From positions 62,001 to 126,000 of the forward strand of contig NZ_APMH01000009.1 of the NCBI RefSeq assembly GCF_000359585.1: a DNA stretch of 64,000 nt. The letters are read 5' to 3'. A model generated the notes under the pieces. It was not told the origin of the DNA. It was given only the letters and a program-made list of their open reading frames with translations, and searched no databases. The stretch's first letter is position 1. Each line of letters begins with the position of its first letter. Below are positions 55,252 to 64,000 of the stretch, in pieces. The translations under genes and the position numbers were made by a program. The stretch is from Clostridium tyrobutyricum DSM 2637 = ATCC 25755 = JCM 11008. Its GTDB lineage: Bacteria; Bacillota; Clostridia; Clostridiales; Clostridiaceae.

Positions 55252-56025
55252 TTGATCGATATGCATATTCACCTGCTTCCTGGTATAGATGATGGTTCAA
55301 AGTCCATGGATGAGACGAGGCAGATGCTTAGGATGATTGAAGAGGATGGTATACATAGTGTAATAGCCACACCTCACTTCTATAGGGGGCATTATGAAAA
55401 CTATCGTGAGGATGTGGAAAAACTTGTACATAGTGTAAATGAATTTGCAGATGAAAGTGGAATCAATGTAAAACTATTTCCAGCACAGGAAGTATTTTTG
55501 GATGAACATACTGTAGATGAGTATGAATGCGGTCATATAGCACCAATGGACAAAACAAACTACATGCTTGTAGAACTTCCTATGATAAAAATGCCTGAAA
55601 ATGCAATGGACATAGTATATGAACTTAAAATAAGGGGAATAAAGCCCATTATGGCACATCCTGAAAGATACAAATATATAATTGAAAATCCAGAGAAGAT
55701 AAATTTATTTGTAGATGAGGGATGCCTTCTACAGCTGAATGCAGGAAGCATATGTGGAAAATTTGGAAGTGATGTTAAGAAAACAGCACATACTCTTGTA
55801 AAAAATGGAATGTGCAATTTTATAGGCTCAGATGCTCATTCAAGTACCAGAAGAAGACCAGGACTAAGTGAGGCATTTGAAATTATAAAAAATATAGATG
55901 AAGAGATGGCTGAAATACTGGAACAAAACAGTGAAAAACTGCTTGAAAATGAGAATATAAATCTCTGCCAGGAAAGAATCAAAATAAAAAAGGGATTTTT
56001 TAGTTTTTTCAAGAGAAAAAAATAA
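55252..56025 (+). CDS. cpsB: PHP-type protein tyrosine phosphatase (CpsB/YwqE family)
   Basis: A 257-residue metal-dependent phosphatase starting at TTG 55252 behind AAAGGGGG. Metal-binding motifs: MIDMHIHLLPGIDDGS (residues 1-16), VIATPHFYRGHY (about 37-48), MAHPERYKYI (about 135) and FIGSDAHSS (about 192-200). It dephosphorylates the C-terminal tyrosine cluster of the adjacent kinase and so controls capsule or exopolysaccharide synthesis. A basic tail (GFFSFFKRKK) may bind the membrane. The kinase gene follows 31 bases later. Confidence 0.92.
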   Translation: MIDMHIHLLPGIDDGSKSMDETRQMLRMIEEDGIHSVIATPHFYRGHYENYREDVEKLVHSVNEFADESGINVKLFPAQEVFLDEHTVDEYECGHIAPMDKTNYMLVELPMIKMPENAMDIVYELKIRGIKPIMAHPERYKYIIENPEKINLFVDEGCLLQLNAGSICGKFGSDVKKTAHTLVKNGMCNFIGSDAHSSTRRRPGLSEAFEIIKNIDEEMAEILEQNSEKLLENENINLCQERIKIKKGFFSFFKRKK

Positions 56026-56056
56026 CCAATGAATAGATAATGGAGTGAATAAATAT

Positions 56057-56767
56057 ATGGAAAAATCAGAACTTATTACTATACAAGATCCCAAATCTCC
56101 TGTGTCAGAAGCCTACAGGACTCTGCGGACCAATATTCAATTCTCCTCTGTAGACAATGAAGTACAGACTATAATGATTACGAGTTCAGGCCCTGGAGAG
56201 GGAAAGTCTACCACATCTTCAAATCTTGCAGCAGTCATGGCTGAAAGTGGAGCCGAGACTATAATAATAGATTGTGACCAGAGAAAGCCAACACTGCACA
56301 AGAAATTCCTTGTTTCCAATAAGAAGGGGCTTTCAGATGTACTTGCAGGGAAAGCTGAATTTAAGGATGCCGTTGTAAGTACAGGCATAGACAATCTTGA
56401 TCTTTTGACTTCGGGAACCAAACCTCCAAACCCATCAGGACTTTTAGCTTCCAGAAGGATGAAAACTTTTATTGAAGAACTTAAAGAAAAATACAGATAC
56501 ATAATAGTAGATACCCCTCCTGTAATTGCAGTAACAGATGCACAGATTGTATCCACATATGTGGATGGATGCATTCTTGTAGTAGCCTCCTCGCAGGCAG
56601 ATAGGGATGCAGCCCTAAAGGCAAAGAAACTTTTGGAGAAGGTAAATGCAAACATACTTGGAACGGTTTTGAACAAAGTAGAAGCAAAGGGAAAGGGATA
56701 TTATGGATACTACTATTCCTATTATGACGAAGATGGGAATAAACAGAAGAAGAAAAAGAAAAAATAG
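56057..56767 (+). CDS. cpsD: Bacterial tyrosine kinase (CpsD/YwqD/CapB family)
   Basis: About 236 residues from ATG 56057 (GGAG upstream; a GTG at 56045 is an alternative). It starts with the family opener SPVSEAYRTLRTNIQFSS. Walker A is TSSGPGEGKSTTSSNLA (about 45-61), Walker A' TIIIDCDQRKPTLH and Walker B YIIVDTPPVIAVTDA. The end GYYGYYYSYYDEDG is the Tyr cluster that is autophosphorylated, followed by a lysine tail. With the Wzz-type activator and CpsB it forms the control unit of polysaccharide export. Confidence 0.93.
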   Translation: MEKSELITIQDPKSPVSEAYRTLRTNIQFSSVDNEVQTIMITSSGPGEGKSTTSSNLAAVMAESGAETIIIDCDQRKPTLHKKFLVSNKKGLSDVLAGKAEFKDAVVSTGIDNLDLLTSGTKPPNPSGLLASRRMKTFIEELKEKYRYIIVDTPPVIAVTDAQIVSTYVDGCILVVASSQADRDAALKAKKLLEKVNANILGTVLNKVEAKGKGYYGYYYSYYDEDGNKQKKKKKK

Positions 56768-56850
56768 CGAGAAATATGTAGTCATGGATTTTAGTTGAAT
56801 AATTTACATAATTTTAACTGAGAGCTTATTAATAATTTGTAAATATTATG

Positions 56851-56879
56851 TTGTTTCGGTTCATATTTGGGAGTATAAT
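56851..56879 (+). promoter_or_regulatory. Promoter before the initiating sugar transferase
   Basis: TTGTTT (56851-56856), a 17-base spacer and TATAAT (56874-56879). It gives a start about 56886 and so supports the downstream TTG 56914 over earlier start codons. Confidence 0.6.
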
Positions 56880-56913
56880 GGAAAAAAGAAGTTGGAATAT
56901 GGGGGGAACTATT

Positions 56914-57639
56914 TTGACTGAAACACAGGATAGAGAATTAAAAAACGATGAACAATATATTCAGCCAAAAAACATTGAACTTGAAGATGGAACTTTGGGT
57001 ATAGGTGCCTATGGATTGGGGAAGTACAAAAAAAGTATTTTCTATCATTTCATAAAGAGAAGTATAGACATATCCTGTTCGATTTTAGGAATTACACTTC
57101 TTTCTCCAGTTATGATTGCAGTAGCTGTAGCTATAAAATTGGATTCTAAAGGGTCTGCTGTCTTTTCTCAGCAAAGGGTCGGACTAAATGGAAAACTATT
57201 TAAAATGTACAAGTTTAGGTCCATGGTGGTAAATGCAGAGGATATTTTAGACAAGCTTACTGACAGGAATGAAATGTCAGGCCCAATGTTTAAGATGAAG
57301 GAAGATCCTAGAATTACCAGGATTGGAAAGCTCATAAGAAAGACAAGCCTCGACGAGCTTCCACAGCTTTTTAATGTAATCAAGGGTGATATGTCATTAG
57401 TTGGACCCAGGCCAAACCTGCCAAGAGAAGTAGTGAAATTTAATGAATATCAGAAACATAAATTGCTTGTAAAACCTGGTCTGACGTGTTACTGGCAGGT
57501 AATGGGGAGAAATGAGATAGGTTTTGAGGAATGGATGAGATTGGATATCAAGTACATAAAAGAAAGAAGTACACTGCTTGATATAAAGCTCATATTCAAG
57601 ACATTTGGGGCATTTTTTGAAGATGATGGAGCGAGGTAA
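56914..57639 (+). CDS. Initiating sugar-phosphate transferase (WcaJ/EpsL-type, bacterial sugar transferase)
   Basis: About 241 residues. TTG 56914 was chosen because GGGGGG lies 7 bases upstream and a promoter -10 overlaps the earlier ATG 56878. After an acidic head, FIKRSIDISCSILGITLLSP begins the transferase domain with its membrane helix. Then come VFSQQRVGLNGKLFKMYKFRSM, KTSLDELPQLFNVIKGDMSLVGPRP and KPGLTCYWQVMGRNE, the full PF02397 set. It loads a hexose-1-phosphate onto undecaprenyl phosphate to begin each repeat unit. Confidence 0.92.
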   Translation: MTETQDRELKNDEQYIQPKNIELEDGTLGIGAYGLGKYKKSIFYHFIKRSIDISCSILGITLLSPVMIAVAVAIKLDSKGSAVFSQQRVGLNGKLFKMYKFRSMVVNAEDILDKLTDRNEMSGPMFKMKEDPRITRIGKLIRKTSLDELPQLFNVIKGDMSLVGPRPNLPREVVKFNEYQKHKLLVKPGLTCYWQVMGRNEIGFEEWMRLDIKYIKERSTLLDIKLIFKTFGAFFEDDGAR

Positions 57640-57640
57640 A

Positions 57641-57725
57641 TCAAAGTTCAAAGTTTAAATAACAAAGAACAGGTACAGAGAATAGATAGCAAAGTTCAAA
57701 GTGCAGAGAACGAATAGTAAATATA
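57641..57725. repeat. CAAAGTTCAAAGTTTAAATAACAAAGAACA repeat tract Confidence 0.6.
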
Positions 57726-60700
57726 ATTAAACAATATGTATAATCATTAATAGTACTAACTAAAAGATATAAGCAAAATTCGTTTGGAGTGACAGTATTG
57801 GTAGATGTTTTTATAATTGGTTCAAAGGGAATTCCAGCAAAGTATGGAGGATTTGAAACATTTGTTGAAAAATTAACACAAGGACAGAAAAATAAAAATA
57901 TAAAGTACCATGTTTCTTGTTTATCAGATAACTATAGAGAATTTGAACATAATACTGCTAGATGTTTTAATGTTAAAGTACCTAGTATTGGTCCAGCAAA
58001 GGCAGTTTATTATGATATAGGAGCATTAAAAAGAAGTATAGAATACATAAGGAATAATAATATTAAAAATCCAATTATATATGTTTTAGCATGTAGAATA
58101 GGTCCATTTATAGGACATTATAAATCTAAATTAAAAAAATTAGGTGGAACATTAATTGTTAATCCAGATGGTCATGAATGGAAAAGAGCTAAATGGAATA
58201 AAGCTATAAGACAATATTGGAAGATTTCAGAAAAGTATATGGTTAAACATGCCGATTTATTGATATGTGATTCAAAAAATATAGAAAAATATATAAGAGA
58301 AGATTATAAAAAATATAATCCTAAAACAACATTTATAGCTTATGGAGCTGATACCCAAAAGTCAAAGCTATCTGATGATGACGTAAATCTAATTCGGTGG
58401 TATAAAGAAAAGGGTATTAAAAAGAAGAAATATTATTTGGTAGTTGGTAGATTTGTTCCTGAAAACAATTATGAAACTATGATAACAGAATTTATGAAAT
58501 CAAATACGGATAAAAATCTTGTACTAATAACAAATGTAGAGAAAAATAAATTCTATGAAGAACTAAAAGAAAAGACGAATTTTGATAAAGATAAAAGAAT
58601 AAAGTTTGTTGGAACAGTTTATAATCAAGAATTATTAAAAAAGGTTAGAGAAAATGCATATGGATATCTTCACGGTCATGAAGTAGGAGGAACTAATCCA
58701 TCTTTACTAGAGTCGTTAGGATGTACAGATTTAAATCTTTTATTGGATATAGGTTTTAATCGAGAGGTCGGCGAAGAGGGAGCTATATATTTTAATAAAA
58801 AATATAGAAATTTGTCTAATCTTATAGATAGAGTAGATACTATGAGTAAACAAGATATAAAAGATATTGGATTTAAGGCTAAGAATAGAATAAAGAGTTA
58901 TTATACTTGGAGCCATATTATAAATAGGTATGAAGATGTATTTTTGGAGGTATAATTATGGATAATATTTTTTATGCAGTTGTTGTTTTGTATAATCAAA
59001 CGATTAATGACTCTTTAACATGTAATAATTTAAAAAAGATTATAAATCATAATATTAAGGTTATTATAGCTGATAATAGTATAATACCAACAGATAATAA
59101 TAAACATTGTTTTGATAATGACTGGGTTTATGTAAGTATGGGTGGAAATTTAGGATTATCTAAAGCATATAATAGGGTTTTAGATATAATAGACGATAAT
59201 AGTGGCATTGTAATTTGGTTTGATGATGATACCAATATAACTCAGGAATATTTTGATGAATTAGAAAAAAAAGTTCGACTAAATAAAAGTGTAGATATTT
59301 TTGCTCCTGTAATCTATGGACAGGATGGAAAAATATATTCACCTAATGAAGCTAGATTTTTTAAAAATAAGCAACTAAGAAAAGCTAAGGATGTTTTAAA
59401 TATGAAAAAATTTAATGCTATTAATAGTTGCACGGCAGTTAGACTGAAGGTTTATAAAAATTATAGATATAATGAACATATTTTTTTAGATCAAGTTGAT
59501 CATAACTTTTTTGAAGATCAAAGAAGTTATGGACGAAATTTTTTGAAGTTAAATGTTGTTATTCATCACAATTTTTCTTTAAAAAGTAAGCAAAAATCAT
59601 CCCAACAATGTTGGAATAGATATAAAATTATGATTCCTGATTTTTTGATTTTTTGCAGTAAAAGTAAAATAAGGCTATTTCTTGGTATTATAAAAGTTAT
59701 TGGATGGGGATTTAGAGAAGCGTTAAATTATCATGATATCAAGTTTATTTGGAGTTGCTTTAGTTATGGAATTATATGTATTAAAAATAAAAAATTATAT
59801 GCGGTAAATAAATTATTGTGATTTAAAGGTGGTCAATAATGTTATACATTGCATTTTTTTCAATGATTATTATTAATCTCTATGCAAAAAATAAAAAATA
59901 TTTATTATATACATCTTTAGCTTTTTTATGGATACTATATGGATGGAGTAGTGGAAATGCGGATACGAATATATATATCAGTAGATATTATAATTATGAT
60001 ACCTTTCATAATTTGGAGCCTTTGTTTAAAGAATTGATGAACATAAGTAATAAATTGGGACTTAGTTATCAACAATATTTGATTATTATTTCTGCCATAT
60101 GTCTATGTATAATTAGTATTACTATTTTAAAGTTAACCGATAATTTCTGCTATGTTATAGCATTATATAGTATTTATCCGTTTATAATGGATGTAACACA
60201 AGTTAGGCAATTTATTGCTACAACAGTAATTATCTTTGGATTCAGATTTTTGTTATCTTCTAATAACAAAAATATATATAAATATATAATATGTGTAATA
60301 ATTGCTTTCTTAATACATGTATCGGCTATTATGTATATACTACTAATATTGCCAAAAATTTTAAACTTAAGGAAAACAATTTATTTTACTATTATTTCAA
60401 TATTAATTATAATATTAACTATACATACTAATATAATTTATAAAATATCATCTATACTACATATTAATACTAAAATTAGTGAAACTATAATTGTTGCTTC
60501 ACATGCATATACTGGAAAAAGTTTATTAGTATATAGAATAGAAATTTTTATTTATTTTACTTTAGCAATGATTACTTTAATATATATTCGCTATAAAAGA
60601 AAAGATAGATTAAATAAACAACTAACAAAAATTACAAAAGGCAATTATATAATACAAAGTAAAGCTATAGATTTTACAATTAAAGCCAATATTGTAATGC

Positions 60701-63700
60701 TAATTCTTATTCCACTTTTAGCATATTCAGCAGATTTATATAGAATTCAACATGGAATTTTTCTATTAAATTACATAGCAATGTCATATGGTTTAATAAA
60801 ATACAAAAAAAGATTTATAATATTTGGAACTAAAACGGATTTAATACAAGTTATTTTAAGTTTGGTATTTAGCCTTTCTAATATGGTATTATGGTTATTA
60901 ATTACAAATACTATTAATACTGTCTTTTATCCGTTTTTTGACAATAATTTATTTTTTAATATTCTTAAATAAATTTAAAAATTTTTATAGTAATATAAAT
61001 TATTTTTGTTACTTAAAATTATGAGGCTTACAGGAGGTTTATATGTTTTATACAGGAATTGTTTTATATAACCCTGATATGAATAGATTAAAAGATAATA
61101 TTAAATCAATTATTAATCAGGTAGATTATATTATATGTGTTGATAATAATTCGGCAAATATTGATGAAATAACTTCAGTATTTAAACAAAATAATAGAAT
61201 TATTTTAATAAAAAATAATTCTAATATGGGCATAGCATATGCTCTAAACCAAATTGTTAAATGGGGATATGAAAACAATTTTAAGTGGGTATTATTATTA
61301 GATCAAGATTCAATAACCCCTAAAAATATTATTATTGAGTATTCAAGATATATTTCAATGAATAATATTGGAATTATTTCTCCAGTAATTAAAGATATAA
61401 ATTTATCTAACAGTAATAAACCATTAAGTAGTTATACAGTTGTCAATAATTGTCAAGATGTTATAACGTCAGGCTGCTTAGTAAATATTCAAGTTTGTAA
61501 GCTAATTGGAACTTTTAATGAAAAACTTTTTATAGATTTTGTTGATATAGAGTTTAATAAAAGGATGCTTATTAATGGTTATAAAATTATTAGAGTTAAT
61601 AATGTAAAGTTAATACATGAAGTAGGTCACATACATAAATATGGATTATTTATATGTACTAATCATAATGCTTTTAGAAGATATTATATGGTTAGAAATA
61701 GACTATATTTTAAATATAAGTATTATGGACAAGTTGATTTTATAATTTCATATATACGTTTAATTCTAGGTACATGTAAAATATTAATATTTGAACAAGA
61801 TAAGATGGGTAAATTGAAAGCTTCAATCGGTGGCTTTAAAGATTATAAAAAATTGTTATAAAAGATTTGAATTTTTTATATCTTGATTATAAACTATAAA
61901 AGTAGATATTAAATTGTAAAGTTAGGTGGAGTTATTTGCTAAAAAATCATATAAAAAAATTATATAAAAATTACAAACTGAAAACTCAATATAAATATTA
62001 TTTAAATTTTTATAAATATATTGAATTTAATAAAATAGATCAGATTATACCTAATAAAATAGAAAAGATATATTTTATTATTCCGGGAATGTTTAAAAGC
62101 AGTGGAGGACATACATCTATACTAAGATTAGGAACATATTTGAGTGGTTTTGGTTATGAAATATATTATATAAGTTATATAGATCAAGATTTAAATGAGA
62201 TGAGAAATAATGCATATTCAAATCTAAATAATTATAAAGGAACTATCTTAGATAAATCACATTTAAATAATTTAAAAGCAGATATAATCATTGCTACATT
62301 ATGGGAATCTGTTTATTATATTAAAAATTTAAATGGATATAAAATGTATTTTGTTCAAGATTATGAGCCATATTTTTATACTTATGGAGAAAAATTTTTA
62401 TTAGCACAAAAAACTTATGAATTGGGTTTGCATATGGTAAGTTTAGGAAGATGGAATAAATTTATGATCGAAAAGTACTGTAATCCAATAAGTAAAATGG
62501 ACTTTATAGAATTTCCTTATGAAAAATCAGAGTATAAATCAGTAGAAAGAGATTTCTTACAATACAAAAATAAAAAAGAAATTAATTTAGCAGTTTATGT
62601 TAAATTTGATGAGAAGAGAGCTCCTTTTATAATACAAATAATGTTGAAAAAGTTAGAAAGTAATTTAAGTGATGACGGAATTAAACTGAATATATACTAT
62701 TTTGGAGCAAATAAAAATGATAAATTTTTAAATGGAACTAATTTAGGTAAATTAAATACAGAGCAGTTATTTAATTTATATAAAAAATGTGATTTTGGTA
62801 TGGTAGCATCCTTAACTAATATATCTTTAGTACCATATGAAATGATAGCAACAAACTTACCTGTTATAGAATTTAAAGAAGGAACGTTTACTTATTTTTT
62901 TGATGAAGAATCTGCAATATTAACTAGTTTTGATTGTAAAGAATTATATAATAAACTTATATATTATTTGAATAATAATTATGAATTAGAAAGTATGACA
63001 AGGCACGCATGTAAAATACTAGAAAATTTAAGTTGGTATAATTCAGCAAAGCAATTTAATGATATTTTAACTTCTTTGAAAAAGAATAAGGATGTGAAAA
63101 AGTGAATGAAATCTTAGTTAGTATAAATTGTATTACATATAATCATCAAAATTATATTGCAGAAGCAATAGATAGTTTTTTAATGCAAAAAACAAACTTT
63201 AAGTATGAGATACTTATTCATGATGATGCATCTATTGATGGTACATCAGATATTATAAGAAATTACTCAAATAAATATCCTAATATAATTAAATCAATTA
63301 TTCAAACAGAAAATCAGTATTCGAAAGATGTAGAAGTATTGTCATTAAATTCAAGAAGGGCAAAAGGAAAATATATTGCGTTATGTGAAGGGGATGATTA
63401 TTGGACAGATCCATATAAATTACAAAAACAGGTGGATTATATGGAAAATAACCCAAACTGCGGTATGTGTTTTCATGCTTCAGATTTAATTAAAGTTGGA
63501 AAAGGAAAGATAGATCAAATAAAGCCATATAATGAGAATTGTATTTCAACAACAGAAGATATTATTTTAGGTGATGGTGGATTTATGGCCACTAATTCAA
63601 TTTTATATCGAAAATCTATAATGAATGATATTCCTAATTTTTATATAAATGCACCAGTAAAAGATTATCCTTTACAAATTTTAACTTCAGCTAAAAATTA

Positions 63701-64000
63701 TGCTTATTATATTAATCAGTCTATGTCAGTATATAGGATTGGTGTTGAAGGGTCATGGACAAGTAGAATGAACTCAAAAGAAAATAAGATAGAAAAGCTT
63801 ATAACATTAAAAAAGCAAATAGCAAATATGTTGAATGAATTTAATGAGTATTCTAATCATAAATATTCTAATGCTATACACAAAAAGATAGTTGAAGATA
63901 AGATAGAAATACTAATTATTAATAAAGAGATAAAAGCTTTAAAAAGTCCAGAATATAAGATTATTTATGATTCACTAACACTCAAGCAAAAAATTAAAAT

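Overview
The window is low-GC, AT-rich DNA of a spore-forming Clostridium-type Firmicute. The signs are strong purine-rich Shine-Dalgarno sites, frequent TTG/GTG starts, a CwlJ/GerQ spore-germination pair, six cell-wall proteins with triple cell-wall-binding-repeat-2 (CWB2) modules, and a yjdF riboswitch. The gene set would fit the solventogenic/acetogenic Clostridium sensu stricto group (C. ljungdahlii/C. kluyveri-like), but the species is an inference. No rRNA or tRNA genes, no complete insertion sequence and no CRISPR array were seen.

Layout. 0-21 kb is a mixed housekeeping/accessory region: yjdF with its riboswitch, a YtrA-type GntR regulator plus DUF1648 membrane protein, a DMT transporter, PPK2 kinase, a decayed acyltransferase, a PLL-type beta-propeller lectin, asparagine synthetase, a MATE pump, a secreted PTP-like phytase, a D-aminoacylase-like amidohydrolase, a GxGYxYP protein, a membrane histidine kinase, a TtcA-like protein, MerR plus DHA2 efflux, and a sugar porter. 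21-34.6 kb is a cell-surface block: cwlJ-gerQ, three CWB2 proteins (two of about 1,100 residues, S-layer-like), two TolC-fold proteins, a lipoprotein and a SLAP-domain protein.

34.6-41.1 kb is the most unusual part, a compact defence/toxin-antitoxin island. It holds an Rpn-type nuclease gene, an AAA ATPase-RloB pair, a second, internally deleted rpn copy directly behind RloB, a candidate type I toxin-antitoxin locus, a HAD phosphatase, and a MntA-HepT pair. The MntA-HepT pair sits between sequences that match the 5' leader and the 3' end plus terminator of the rpn gene. The pattern suggests that rpn loci act as a shell in which defence cassettes are exchanged. Fragments of neighbouring surface genes (SLAP tail, S-layer gene start) and GGGGTCAGACCCC repeats mark repeated rearrangement here.

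41.2-48.5 kb carries two tandem YhgE/Pip proteins, the DUF1659 and DUF2922 small proteins, two sigma-like proteins and a DnaD-like replication protein. 48.6-53.4 kb has three more tandem CWB2 proteins. 53.5 kb to the end is an exopolysaccharide cluster: membrane-anchored protein, Wzz-type chain-length protein, PHP tyrosine phosphatase, tyrosine kinase, initiating sugar transferase, DUF1972 rhamnosyltransferase-like enzyme, family 2 glycosyltransferases, EpsG-type polymerase and WsaF-like glycosyltransferase. It runs off the right edge. Its variable genes from 57.8 kb on are visibly more AT-rich than the conserved assembly genes. CWB2 proteins next to a polysaccharide locus recall the C. difficile S-layer/anchor-polymer arrangement.
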